A stretch of 64,000 nucleotides of DNA from Nocardioides sp. Root140 (GTDB lineage Bacteria > Actinomycetota > Actinomycetes > Propionibacteriales > Nocardioidaceae). Shown here one piece after another: positions 1-9,454 of this stretch. Every line of letters starts with the position of its first letter. Position 1 is the stretch's first letter. A program made the position numbers and the translations under genes. The stretch spans positions 30,930 through 94,929 of the forward strand of contig NZ_LMFI01000003.1 in assembly GCF_001426745.1 (NCBI RefSeq), in the 5' to 3' direction. Below the pieces are notes generated by a model. It had not been told where the DNA came from, did no database searches, and saw only the letters and a program-made list of their open reading frames with translations.

Positions 1-2234
1 ATGAACCCGTCGCCCCAGCCCGCGGTGGCGGTGCTCTCGCCCACACCCGGCTCGGTGCCCGGCGCGATCATCGGCATGACGCCGTTCGGGTTCTGGTGCA
101 GCCGCATGTCCCGCAGCCACTTGGTCAGGAAGGCGTAGGTGTCCTGGTTGAACACGGCGGTGTCCGCGATGGCGTTGAGGTCACCGGAGTAGCCGAGCCG
201 CTCGTCGCGGGCCGGGGTGTCGGTGGGTACGGACAGGAAGTTGCCGCGGATGCCCCACGAGATGTTGGACTGCAGCTGGTCGAGCATCGGGTCGGACGTC
301 GAGAAGTGCGCGGCAGCAGGGTTGTCGGTGCCGACGACGATGCCGGTGACCTCCTCTGCGGCCGGCGGTACGTCGAGACCGGTGATCTCGACGTAGCGGA
401 AGCCGTGGGAGGTGAAGTGCGGGCTGAACTCGACGGTGCCGTCCTTGCCCAGGGTCACCGTCTCGGTGGCCTTCGCCGTCCGCAGGTTCGCGGTGTAGAG
501 CGTGCCGTCCGGGTTCAGCACCTCGCCGTGCCGGATCCTGACGACGTCGCCGGCCTCGCCGGTCAGCCGGACCTTGGCCCAGCCCACCATGTTCTGTCCC
601 AGGTCGTAGATGGAGACGTCGGGCTGCGGGTGGGTCAGCTCGACGACGTCCAGCTCCTCAGTGACGCGTGCCGGGGGATCGGTCTGCGCGTGCAGCTCTC
701 CGGGTGTCGGCGTGAGCACGCGCGCCGGCGACCAGTCACCGGTCGTGTCGGGTTCGCTCCACCCCGGCACCTGCCGGCGGTAGTCATAGGTCTCACCCAT
801 CAGAAGGTCTGCCTCGAGCACCGGCCCCGGCGTCGTCGTCCAGCTCTGGTCGGTCGTGACGACCTCGGTCGTGCCGTCCTGGTAGGTCACCTCGAGGCGA
901 GCCAGGAAGGCCGGGTCCGATCCATAGCGCTTGTCGCCGATCCAGGCCAGGTGGCCGGCGTACCACCCGTTGCTGAGCTCGGCGCCGATGGTGTTCTCGC
1001 CCTGCTGGAGGTGGTCGGTCACGTCGTAGACCTGGTACTGGACCAGCTTGCTGTAGTCGGTCCAGCCCGGGGCGAGCTCGTGGTCGCCCACCCGCTGGCC
1101 GTTGATCTCCGCGCGATAGATACCGAGGGCCGTCGAATAGAGCCGGGCGGAGGCGACCTGCTTGTCGAGCGCGAAGTCGCGACGCAACAGGGGGAGCGCC
1201 TGCTGCTCAGTGGACATCACGCCGTTCTCCACCACACCGGAAACCTTGAGCACCCCGTCGCGCACCTCTCCGATGGCGAACGGGTTGACGCCGTCGGAGA
1301 AGTCGGTGTGGAACAGGACCTCCTCGCCCTTCGAGACGGTCACCTCGCGGACGTCACCGGACTCGCCGGCGGCGGTCCGGAAGCCGATGGTCCCTGACGA
1401 GCGCAGCGGAATCGGCCGTGAGTCGATCTGGTGACCGTCGATGCTCGTCGCGGCGACACCGTCGGACAGGTCGATGGTGATCTCGTGCTCGGCGCCGAGA
1501 CCACCGGGCAGGACGTCGTCCGCGATGGGCACGTCGGCGAGCGCGGACCATGTGCCGTTGACCCTGCTGTGTGGCCGGAGGCTCGGTGTGCCGCGGTTGG
1601 ACAGCTGCCACATGTAGTTGTTCTGCGAGGCGGCCGAGTCGGAGTAGAAGACGATGCCGAGGGCCTCCTGCACGTTGCTGGTGCGCACCGTGAGGGTGTA
1701 GTCGCTCCAGTCGACCCCGCGCGGCGCATCAGACGGTCCGCCGATCCATTGCGCCCCCCAGCCCGAGGCCGATGTCGCGTCGTTCGCGAGTGCCGTCTCG
1801 AACCAGTCGGGCTCGCTCCACGCGCTCATGGCGCCGGTGCCGTCCCACACCCGGACCCGCCAGTGGTAGCGGGTCTTCTCCTTCAGGGCAGGTCCGGCGT
1901 ACCGAACGTTCACCGACTTCGAGTCGGACACCCGACCGCTGTCCCACACGACCGCGTCGTCGAAGCCGTCGGCCGTCGTCGCGACCTGGATCTGACGCGC
2001 CGTCTGCACGAGTCCCCGGTCCGGGCCGTGAAGGTGCCACGAGAGGACCGGAGGCTCGACGGGCACACCCAGGGCGTGTTCCAGGTGATTCGTCGAGAGC
2101 TGCCCCACGGAGAGCGCCTCGTTCTCGGCGGCCACCGGTGCTGACCTCACGCTGAGGACCGCGGCCAGCATCGCCACGAGCACGAGTGGCAGCACCAGGA
2201 CTCGCGGGAGATTCCAGCGGGATGAGCCGGGCAT
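1..2234 (-). CDS. Alpha-L-rhamnosidase, GH78 (C-terminus cut by window edge)
   Basis: Exported glycoside hydrolase expected to release terminal alpha-L-rhamnose from plant or microbial glycosides. The reading frame is open from an ATG at 2234 to base 1, giving 744 codons without a stop. It begins with a basic/hydrophobic signal peptide (MPGSSRWNLP, then an LVLPLVLVAML core, cleavage near APVAA). Fibronectin-like and rhamnosidase N-terminal domains follow, and then the GH78 motif SVPTDTPARDERLGYSGD, which carries the acidic catalytic cluster of the family. Most of the (alpha/alpha)6 barrel lies beyond the left edge. It is transcribed away from the rhamnosidase at 2512, with a LacI-type operator 17 bases before its start. 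Family assignment is firm; substrate is inferred. Confidence 0.93.
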   Translation of the reverse strand, partial: MPGSSRWNLPRVLVLPLVLVAMLAAVLSVRSAPVAAENEALSVGQLSTNHLEHALGVPVEPPVLSWHLHGPDRGLVQTARQIQVATTADGFDDAVVWDSGRVSDSKSVNVRYAGPALKEKTRYHWRVRVWDGTGAMSAWSEPDWFETALANDATSASGWGAQWIGGPSDAPRGVDWSDYTLTVRTSNVQEALGIVFYSDSAASQNNYMWQLSNRGTPSLRPHSRVNGTWSALADVPIADDVLPGGLGAEHEITIDLSDGVAATSIDGHQIDSRPIPLRSSGTIGFRTAAGESGDVREVTVSKGEEVLFHTDFSDGVNPFAIGEVRDGVLKVSGVVENGVMSTEQQALPLLRRDFALDKQVASARLYSTALGIYRAEINGQRVGDHELAPGWTDYSKLVQYQVYDVTDHLQQGENTIGAELSNGWYAGHLAWIGDKRYGSDPAFLARLEVTYQDGTTEVVTTDQSWTTTPGPVLEADLLMGETYDYRRQVPGWSEPDTTGDWSPARVLTPTPGELHAQTDPPARVTEELDVVELTHPQPDVSIYDLGQNMVGWAKVRLTGEAGDVVRIRHGEVLNPDGTLYTANLRTAKATETVTLGKDGTVEFSPHFTSHGFRYVEITGLDVPPAAEEVTGIVVGTDNPAAAHFSTSDPMLDQLQSNISWGIRGNFLSVPTDTPARDERLGYSGDLNAIADTAVFNQDTYAFLTKWLRDMRLHQNPNGVMPMIAPGTEPGVGESTATAGWGDGF

Positions 2235-2250
2235 GTGGCCTCCAGGGCAA

Positions 2251-2264
2251 CTGAAGCGTTTCAG
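2251..2264. promoter_or_regulatory. LacI-family operator
   Basis: CTGAAGCGTTTCAG is a 14-bp palindrome with one asymmetric base pair. It matches the CTGAAACGNTTCAG type bound by LacI-family sugar repressors, with the characteristic central CG. It sits just upstream of the leftward rhamnosidase start at 2234, where a bound repressor would block transcription or initiation. No LacI gene is in the window, so the regulator must lie elsewhere. Confidence 0.7.
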
Positions 2265-2450
2265 AGATTCCTGACGCTAACAGCCGAAGCCTTGGACAAA
2301 CAGGCCTACGGCTGACCGAACCCGGTCATGTTTGCGTGGCCGGCGAGATGCTCCTCGCCCGCCCGCCACGCTTCTCCCGAGCCGCGGATGGCCGATACCG
2401 GACACGTCGTTGACGTGACGCCAGTCACGCACCTAGCGTGCGATCTGGAA

Positions 2451-2464
2451 TTGAAACGATCCAG
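2451..2464. promoter_or_regulatory. Second LacI-type operator
   Basis: TTGAAACGATCCAG differs from the CTGAAACGATTCAG ideal at two positions. It lies 47 bases before the ATG of the rightward rhamnosidase gene at 2512. With the site at 2251 it puts a like operator in front of each arm of the divergent rhamnosidase locus. The 277 bases between the two genes hold no coding sequence I can support. Confidence 0.6.
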
Positions 2465-2511
2465 CGCACCCGCTTGTCATGCCTGACATCCCAACCCTGG
2501 AGATACCTCTC

Positions 2512-5500
2512 ATGTCTCGGATCATCGCCATCATCGCCACCGCGTTCGCCCTGGCCCTGGGCAACTCGGCGTTGGTCGTCGCACCGGCGACCAGCGCCTC
2601 TGCGACCGCGCCCAGCAGCGACCTGCGGGTCGGGCAGCTGACCGTCAACGGCACCCACAACCCGCTCGGCTTCGACGACGCGACGCCACGGTTCGGCTGG
2701 GTGATGCAGGCCAAGGAGAACGGCCAGGCACAGACCGCCTACCGGCTGCTGGTCGCGACCAGTCCGTCGTTGCTCAAGGCCGGTCGGGCAGACGTCTGGG
2801 ACAGCGGCAAGGTCAAGTCCGCTGACTCCCGGCAGGTGGCGTACGACGGCCCGGCCGTCACCTCGCGCACCCGCTACTTCTGGAGCGTCCAGGTGTGGGA
2901 CGCCGCCGGTCAGCCGGCGCCGCCCAGCAACGTGGCGTGGTTCGAGACCGGGCTGCTGCAGAAGTCCGACTGGACGGCCGAGTGGATCGCCCACGACGCG
3001 AAGTTCTGGCTGCCCACCACCAACACCGAGCAGAGCTATCCGGCGGAGCTGCTTGCCGGCAAGACGCTCGGCCAGACGTTCACCGCCGACCGCACCTTCG
3101 ACGCGGCGGCCGGCCGGATGCCCACCTGGAACACGGCCGACTCCGACGTCACCGTGACGCTGCGCGCCGACGGCCCCGCTGGCGAGGTGCTCGCGACGCA
3201 GCGTCTCGTCGACCACCCCGACAACGGGTGGGGCGAGGTGAAGCTCGACGAGCCGGCCGAGCCGGGCACCTACTACCTGGAGATCTCGGACGTCGAGGGC
3301 AAGGTCGGCTGGTGGAGTCACAGCGACGACAAGTACGCCCACGGCACGGCGTACGCCGACGGCCAGCCGGTCGCCGGTGACCGCACCATCCGGTGGACCC
3401 CGACGACCGAGGCCGACGACGAGCGCACCTCCCAGCTGCGCAAGGAGTTCGAGCTCGGCGACGACATCACATCCGCACGCCTCTATGTCACGGCGCTCGG
3501 CGTGCACGACGTACACCTCAACGGTCAGCTGGTCAGCAAGGACCGCTTCGCCCCGGGGTGGACCGACTACAACAAGCGCGTGCAGTACCAGACCTACGAC
3601 GTCACCGACCTGGTCCGCGGCGGCGACAACGCCATGGGTGCGCGGCTCTCGACCGGTTGGTACTCGGGCAAGATCGCGATCTATGGCCAGAACCTCTATG
3701 GCCAGCTCCCGGGTCTGCTCGCCCAGCTCGAGGTCACCCACTCAGACGGCACCACCGAGACCGTGACGACCGACGACTCATGGCGCAGCACCCGCGGTGA
3801 GATCCGCGAGTCGGACATGCAGGACGGCGAGGCGATCGACGCCCGCGAGGCCACGCCCGGCTGGACGACGTCTGGCTATGACGACTCCACGTGGAAGCCG
3901 GTGATCCCGAAGACCGGCGTGACCGCGGAGCTCGTCGCCCAGGCCGACCCGCCGGCGCGGGTGACGCAGGAGCTGCCGACGCAGGAGATGACCGAGCCCG
4001 AGCCCGACACCTACGTCTTCGACCTCGGACAGAACATGGTCGGCACCGCACGGATCCAGGTGCGCAACCCGGAGCCGGGCCAGGAGCTGACCATCCGCTA
4101 CGGGGAGGAGATCAACCCCGACGGCACGCTCTACACCGCGAACCTGCGCTCGGCCAAGGCGACCGACACCTACATCGCCAAGGGGGACGACGTCGAGACG
4201 ATCGACCCGGTGTTCACCTTCCACGGCTTCCGCTACGTCGAGATCACCGGCTACCCGGGCCGCCCGGAGGCCTCCGACGTCGTGGGTCAGGTGATCAACA
4301 CCGACGCCGCCGAGACCGGCTCGCTCGAGACCTCGAGCCCGATGCTCAACCAGCTGCAGAGCAACATCACCTGGTCGCAGCGCGGCAACTTCCTCAGTGT
4401 CCCGACCGACTGCCCCCAGCGCGACGAGCGGATGGGCTGGACCGGCGACATCAACGTCTTCGCACCCACCGCCGCCTTCAACATGGACGTGTCGACCTTC
4501 CTCGGCGACAAGTGGCTGCGCGACCTGCGCGACGCCCAACGCAGCGACGGAGCGTTCACCGACGTGGCGCCCTTCGTGCCCGTCGTCGGGGCCGGCAACA
4601 CCGGCTGGGGAGACGCCGGCATCACCGTGCCCTACACGGTCTGGCAGACCTACGGCGACACAGAGGTCATCGACGAGAACTACGACGCGATGGCCGCGTG
4701 GATCACCTACCTCACGAACAACAGCACCGGCTACATCCGACCCGACTCCGGCTACGGCGACTGGCTCAACCTCGACGACAACGCCCCACGCGACCTCATC
4801 GGCACGGCGTACTTCGCCCACGTGAGCGGCCTGATGTCGCAGATGGCGCAGGCGGTCGGGAAGACCGCGGACGCCCAGAAGTACGCCGACCTCGCCGACG
4901 CGGTGAAGCAGGCGTTCGTGAAGAAGTACGTCGCCGCCGACGGAAGCCTGCCCGGCGACGCGCAGGCCGGCTACGTGATCGCGCTGTCCTTCGGGCTGAT
5001 CCCCGACGACCTCGTCGACGAGACGGCCGACCACCTGGTGGCCAACCTCGAGCGGCACGACTGGCACCTGGCCACCGGGTTCCTTGGCACCCCCGACCTG
5101 TTGCCCGTGCTCACCGAGACCGGCCACACCGACGTCGCCTACCGGCTGCTCAACCAGCGCAGCTATCCGTCGTGGGGATACGAGGTCGAGAAGGGTGCGA
5201 CCACGATCTGGGAGCGGTGGAACTCCATCGAGCCCGACGGCAGCTTCGGCGACGTCAACATGAACTCGTTCAACCACTACTCCTACGGCGCGGTCGGCAA
5301 CTGGATGTACCGCAACGTCGCCGGCATCCAGCCGGACCCCGAGCACCCCGGCTACAAGCACTTCACCGTGGCGCCGATTCCCGGCGGCGGACTCACCCAC
5401 GCGGAGGGGTCCTTCGACAGCGGCTACGGCACCATCACCTCGGCCTGGCGCCTGGACGACGGCGACCTGTCGCTCGACGTCACGGTTCCGGTCAACACGA

Positions 5501-5658
5501 CGGCCACCATCGAGATCCCGGCCGACGACCCGGTCCTGGTGGGGGACACCCCGGCGGCCAAGGCCCCGGGCGTCACGTCGGTCGAGCGCGACGGCGACGT
5601 CGTGCGGATCGAGGTCGGTTCCGGCACCTACCAGTTCAGCGAGGGGGACGCCCGATGA
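2512..5658 (+). CDS. Alpha-L-rhamnosidase, GH78
   Basis: Exported 1048-residue alpha-L-rhamnosidase. The ATG at 2512 is preferred over an earlier in-frame ATG at 2479, because GGAG lies nine bases upstream and translation then begins with a clean signal peptide (MSRIIAIIATAFALALGN, cleavage near ATSASA). An N-terminal fibronectin-like module is followed by two beta-sandwich domains and the GH78 catalytic barrel. The barrel carries VPTDCPQRDERMGWTGD (general acid region) and TTIWERWNS (second catalytic Glu region), both intact. A small beta domain closes the protein. The gene overlaps the next one by 4 bp (ATGA), so the two are translationally coupled. A LacI-type operator lies in its promoter region. 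Confidence 0.95.
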   Translation: MSRIIAIIATAFALALGNSALVVAPATSASATAPSSDLRVGQLTVNGTHNPLGFDDATPRFGWVMQAKENGQAQTAYRLLVATSPSLLKAGRADVWDSGKVKSADSRQVAYDGPAVTSRTRYFWSVQVWDAAGQPAPPSNVAWFETGLLQKSDWTAEWIAHDAKFWLPTTNTEQSYPAELLAGKTLGQTFTADRTFDAAAGRMPTWNTADSDVTVTLRADGPAGEVLATQRLVDHPDNGWGEVKLDEPAEPGTYYLEISDVEGKVGWWSHSDDKYAHGTAYADGQPVAGDRTIRWTPTTEADDERTSQLRKEFELGDDITSARLYVTALGVHDVHLNGQLVSKDRFAPGWTDYNKRVQYQTYDVTDLVRGGDNAMGARLSTGWYSGKIAIYGQNLYGQLPGLLAQLEVTHSDGTTETVTTDDSWRSTRGEIRESDMQDGEAIDAREATPGWTTSGYDDSTWKPVIPKTGVTAELVAQADPPARVTQELPTQEMTEPEPDTYVFDLGQNMVGTARIQVRNPEPGQELTIRYGEEINPDGTLYTANLRSAKATDTYIAKGDDVETIDPVFTFHGFRYVEITGYPGRPEASDVVGQVINTDAAETGSLETSSPMLNQLQSNITWSQRGNFLSVPTDCPQRDERMGWTGDINVFAPTAAFNMDVSTFLGDKWLRDLRDAQRSDGAFTDVAPFVPVVGAGNTGWGDAGITVPYTVWQTYGDTEVIDENYDAMAAWITYLTNNSTGYIRPDSGYGDWLNLDDNAPRDLIGTAYFAHVSGLMSQMAQAVGKTADAQKYADLADAVKQAFVKKYVAADGSLPGDAQAGYVIALSFGLIPDDLVDETADHLVANLERHDWHLATGFLGTPDLLPVLTETGHTDVAYRLLNQRSYPSWGYEVEKGATTIWERWNSIEPDGSFGDVNMNSFNHYSYGAVGNWMYRNVAGIQPDPEHPGYKHFTVAPIPGGGLTHAEGSFDSGYGTITSAWRLDDGDLSLDVTVPVNTTATIEIPADDPVLVGDTPAAKAPGVTSVERDGDVVRIEVGSGTYQFSEGDAR

Positions 5659-8600
5659 TGCGGAAGAACCTGGTGGGACTGGCCACGGCGGCGTTGCTCG
5701 TCGGTCTGTTCGGAGCGGCGCAGGCCGAGGACTCCGGCAGTGAGGGTCCCGACTGGGACGACACCACCGGACGCCTCGATCCTGCGGCGTTCGCCGAGCC
5801 GCCGTCCACCAGCCGGCCGCACGCCTTCTGGTTCTGGAACGGCGAGCTCACCGAGGCCGAGCTCGACCGGCAGCTCGACGAGATGCAGGCCAACGGCGTC
5901 GAGGAGTTCTTCATCCACCCGCGGCAGGGCCTGGGTGGCGAGTTCGGTGTGACGGAGAACGACTACTACCTGTCCACCGACTACTTCGACAAGGTCGAGC
6001 ACGTCGTGGAGCAGGCCGCCGACCGTGGCATGAAGGCCTGGCTGTACGACGACCTCAACTGGCCGAGCGGCTTCGCCGGCGGGCGCACCGTCCGCGGCGG
6101 TGAGGTCGACGGCCGCACGATCGAGGCGAATCCGACCTACGTGCCGTGGTACCTGACCCCGATCGCTGCCGACGTGCCCGGCGGCACGACGTACGACCAG
6201 CCGGTGGCGGCGAAGGACCGCGAGGGCCCGGTCGACGACGAGCTGGTCGCCGCAGTGGCCTACCGCAAGGCCGCCAGTGGAACCTGTGTCACCAACGGGG
6301 AAGCCCGAGGGGTCGAGCTCGACGGCTCCTCGGCGCGCGAGCTCGAGCCGCAGGACGGCCGCCTCTCGTGGACCGCCCCCGCCGGCGACGGCTGGTGCGT
6401 GGTGCAGCTCGTGCAGCGCCCGTTGCTGAACTATCACCCCGACCTCGAGCCCGACGAGCCGTACGTCGACATGCTCAACCCGAAGGTGACCGAGAAGTTC
6501 ATCGACATCACCCACGAGTCGTACGCCGCCCGCGTCGGTGACCAGTTCGGCGACACGATCCCGGGCATCTTCAACGACGAGCCCGGCTTCTACAACAACT
6601 TCCCCGACGGCCGTGGCGGCGCGGACTCGCGCGGCTCGGTCGCCTGGACCCCAGGCTTCCGTGACTACCTGACGCACAACGCCGGCCATGACCTCACCCG
6701 CGACCTGGCCGCGCTCTGGTACGACACCGGATCCGACACCACGAAGGTGCGAGTCGCCTATCAGGACGCCCTGTCCGACAGGTACAACGAGGCGCACACC
6801 GTCCCGCTCGCCCGCTGGGCCGACGACCACGGCATCGCGTTGATCTCCAACCCGCTCGTCGAGGAGGACCTCGGCAGCCACCGGCTGATCCAGGGCGGCA
6901 GCTGGTTCGAGATGCAGCGTGAGTACCAGCTTCCCGGCATGGACCTGATCGGTGGTCTCAACCCGTCGGCGATCACGCCCAAGCTCAACTCGTCGGTGGC
7001 GCACCTGTTCGGTCGCGAACGCAACCTCGCTGAGACGTTCGGTGCGTTCGGATGGGACCTGACGATGGAGGAGATGCGGCGCACCGTTGCCTGGGAGGCG
7101 TCCGGCGGCGTGGACCTGATCGACAACCACGCGTTCTACTACTCGACCGACGGCAAGCGGGCCTTCGAGTCGCAGCCGAGCGAGTTCTTCCAGAACACCT
7201 TCTGGCCGCGGTTCCACCAGTACGCCGACTATGTCGGTCGGCTGACCGAGCCGGCGCGCGGCGCGACACCGGTGAACCCGGTCGGCGTGCTCTACCCGAG
7301 CTCGTCGGTGATGGCGACCGGAACGCCGTGGGACGTGCGTGGCTTCGCCGGCAACGGCTCCGCGCTCGGACCGGTCGACGCGTCCTGGACGGGGACCTCC
7401 AACGCGCTGCTGCAGGGACAGCTCGACTTCGACTATCTCGACGAGCTCGCCCTGGCCGGCGACGAGGACCTCGGGGTCGACCTCGAGGTGAGCAAGGGTG
7501 ATTTGGTGCTCCGCGACCAGCGTTGGCAGACCCTGGTGATGCCGCGGGCCGACGTACTCTCCCTGGAAGCGCTGGACACCATCGAGCAGATGGTGCACAG
7601 CGGCGGCACTGTGGTCGCGGTCGACGGGCTGCCGAGCAAGGAGGCCGACGGTCGTGACGCCCAGCTCCGCACCCGGCTGGAGGCGTTGTTCGGCACCGAT
7701 CCGCTGCACGCCCAGAGGTCGCAGAAGGACCACGGGAGTGGCGGCCGCGCCGTGTTCCTGCCCGATCGCAGCGAGCTCGCCGACGTGGTGAGGGAGCGGG
7801 TCACGCCGGGCGTCACCCTGGCCCCGGAGACGTCGGCGGTGCGGGTGCGGCACGTACGCCGCGGGGGAGACGACGCGTTCCTGGTCGTCAACCTGAGCGA
7901 CAAGTCGGTGCGCACCACGGCCGACTTCGACGTGGCAGGCGTGCCGGAGCTGTGGAACCTCGACACCGGCGACCGCCGGGTCGCACCGGTCTACAGCAAG
8001 AGCGACGACTCGACGGCGGTCGACCTGGACCTGGACCCCTACGAGGCGGTCTGGGTGACGTTCCGCCCCGGTGCCCACGCACCGGGAAGGACACCGCATC
8101 TCACCGCCACCAACGCGGCCGAGGTGACGGAGGTGACCGATGACCTCCGGACCACACTGGTCGTCGAGGAGCCGGGCACCGTCTACGCCGTGGGCAGTCT
8201 CGGAGACCGGCAGTACGCCGCGCAGACAGAGGTGACCGACCCGATGGAGCCGATCGCCCTCGGCGGCGACTGGGACTTCCGGTTCGACGCCGACGGCGCG
8301 AGCACGGTGACCCGACCGCTGCGCAGCTGGACCGACCTCGACCCAGACTTCTCCGGCTCGGGCGTCCACACCCGCGAGGTCGAGGTGCCGGCGGACTTCC
8401 TCGCCGACGGGCGCCGGATCCGGCTGGACCTCGGCGACGTCCGTGAGCTGGCGGCGGTCTCGGTCAACGGGGACGCCCCCACACCGCTGGACGCGCGGCC
8501 CTACGTGGTCGATGTCACCGACCGGTTGCACCCGGGCAGCAACACCATCGAGGTCACGGTCACCAACACCAGGACGAACCAGCTAGAGCACAGTCCTCGT

Positions 8601-9404
8601 GCCTCCGGGCTGCTCGGGCCGGTGAAGCTGCAGCCGGTGCGGGTCGTCTCCCTCGATCTGCAGGAGGGCGCTGAGGTCACGTCGTACGAGCTCTCCGTCG
8701 ACCCGGCCCGGACCACCGTGCTGCCCGGAGGGACCGCCACCGTGCAGGCCCGGATCGACGGGGTCGCGCCCGACACGCTGGCCGGAACGCTGACCACGCA
8801 GGCACCGGACGGCTGGACGGTCGAGCCGGCCAGCGCGCCGGTCTCCCTGGACTCCGACGGGCGGCGGGTGTCGCACGAGGTGCCGCTCGACGTGTCGGTG
8901 CCGGCGGGCACCGCAGAGGGCTCCTACGAGGTCACGGTCAGCTTCTCCACGGACGGCGGAGAGCCGGTCAGCCGCACCGTCACCGTGCGGGTGTCGAACG
9001 CCTTCGCGTCATGGGAGTTCGACACTCCCGGTGACACGGAAGGGTGGTCGGCAGGCAACCAGGTGAGCGAGCTGACGGTCTCCGACGGGGTGCTGGGCTT
9101 CTCGGCCACCGGCGGCGATCCGTACGTCGTCGGGCCGAACGTCGATGTCGACCTCGCCGGCGGCGCCGTCGTCGAGATCACCATGGACTCGTCGGTCTCC
9201 GGTCAGGGCCAGTTGTTCTGGGCGACGACCGACGGCGGCTTCGCCGAGTCCCGGAGCGGGCGGTTCGACACGGTGGCCGGGACGGGCACCTACCGCGTGC
9301 CGATCCCGGCACAGGCGGCCGGACTGCGGCAGCTTCGGCTCGACCCACTCTCCGGCACCGGAGACCTCGCGGTGCAGGCGATCCGGGTGCTGCCGGCCGG
9401 GTGA
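5655..9404 (+). CDS. GH106-like glycoside hydrolase, multidomain, exported
   Basis: A 1249-residue secreted enzyme whose start at 5655 overlaps the stop of the preceding rhamnosidase. The signal peptide MMRKNLVGLATAALLVGLFG ends near AQA. The N-terminal block AFWFWNGELTEAELDRQLDE with YDDLNWPSG resembles the GH106/alpha-L-rhamnosidase-like barrel. A carbohydrate-binding beta-sandwich follows at about residues 870-980 (GGDWDFRF...TREVEVP), then an NPCBM-associated/NEW3-type domain at about 1010-1110 and a C-terminal jelly-roll-like module. Context with three GH78 genes supports a role in rhamnose-rich glycan breakdown. The exact bond cleaved cannot be read from sequence; other GH2-superfamily clades are possible. 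Confidence 0.82.
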   Translation: MMRKNLVGLATAALLVGLFGAAQAEDSGSEGPDWDDTTGRLDPAAFAEPPSTSRPHAFWFWNGELTEAELDRQLDEMQANGVEEFFIHPRQGLGGEFGVTENDYYLSTDYFDKVEHVVEQAADRGMKAWLYDDLNWPSGFAGGRTVRGGEVDGRTIEANPTYVPWYLTPIAADVPGGTTYDQPVAAKDREGPVDDELVAAVAYRKAASGTCVTNGEARGVELDGSSARELEPQDGRLSWTAPAGDGWCVVQLVQRPLLNYHPDLEPDEPYVDMLNPKVTEKFIDITHESYAARVGDQFGDTIPGIFNDEPGFYNNFPDGRGGADSRGSVAWTPGFRDYLTHNAGHDLTRDLAALWYDTGSDTTKVRVAYQDALSDRYNEAHTVPLARWADDHGIALISNPLVEEDLGSHRLIQGGSWFEMQREYQLPGMDLIGGLNPSAITPKLNSSVAHLFGRERNLAETFGAFGWDLTMEEMRRTVAWEASGGVDLIDNHAFYYSTDGKRAFESQPSEFFQNTFWPRFHQYADYVGRLTEPARGATPVNPVGVLYPSSSVMATGTPWDVRGFAGNGSALGPVDASWTGTSNALLQGQLDFDYLDELALAGDEDLGVDLEVSKGDLVLRDQRWQTLVMPRADVLSLEALDTIEQMVHSGGTVVAVDGLPSKEADGRDAQLRTRLEALFGTDPLHAQRSQKDHGSGGRAVFLPDRSELADVVRERVTPGVTLAPETSAVRVRHVRRGGDDAFLVVNLSDKSVRTTADFDVAGVPELWNLDTGDRRVAPVYSKSDDSTAVDLDLDPYEAVWVTFRPGAHAPGRTPHLTATNAAEVTEVTDDLRTTLVVEEPGTVYAVGSLGDRQYAAQTEVTDPMEPIALGGDWDFRFDADGASTVTRPLRSWTDLDPDFSGSGVHTREVEVPADFLADGRRIRLDLGDVRELAAVSVNGDAPTPLDARPYVVDVTDRLHPGSNTIEVTVTNTRTNQLEHSPRASGLLGPVKLQPVRVVSLDLQEGAEVTSYELSVDPARTTVLPGGTATVQARIDGVAPDTLAGTLTTQAPDGWTVEPASAPVSLDSDGRRVSHEVPLDVSVPAGTAEGSYEVTVSFSTDGGEPVSRTVTVRVSNAFASWEFDTPGDTEGWSAGNQVSELTVSDGVLGFSATGGDPYVVGPNVDVDLAGGAVVEITMDSSVSGQGQLFWATTDGGFAESRSGRFDTVAGTGTYRVPIPAQAAGLRQLRLDPLSGTGDLAVQAIRVLPAG

Positions 9405-9425
9405 GCTGACTCGATGTGTCCATGC

Positions 9426-9437
9426 CGAATCGCTTCA
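9426..9437. promoter_or_regulatory. Possible weak LacI-type operator
   Basis: Read on the minus strand this is TGAAGCGATTCG, which matches the TGAARCGNTTCA core except for the last base. It lies 18 bases upstream of the preferred start of the third rhamnosidase (9455). It is weaker than the sites at 2251 and 2451. It may allow separate repression of this gene, which follows the upstream stop by only 50 bases. Confidence 0.35.
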
Positions 9438-9454
9438 TCACTGGGAGTCCGACG

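Noticed and set aside
96..1397. Long rightward open frame over the first rhamnosidase
   Set aside because: It is antisense to a clear GH78 protein and has no recognisable motif; high GC content keeps the opposite strand open.
3891..5654. Extension of the GH106-like gene back into the upstream rhamnosidase
   Set aside because: The frame overlaps GH78 coding sequence and reads as Arg-rich nonsense. The true start at 5655 has an ATGA overlap and a signal peptide.
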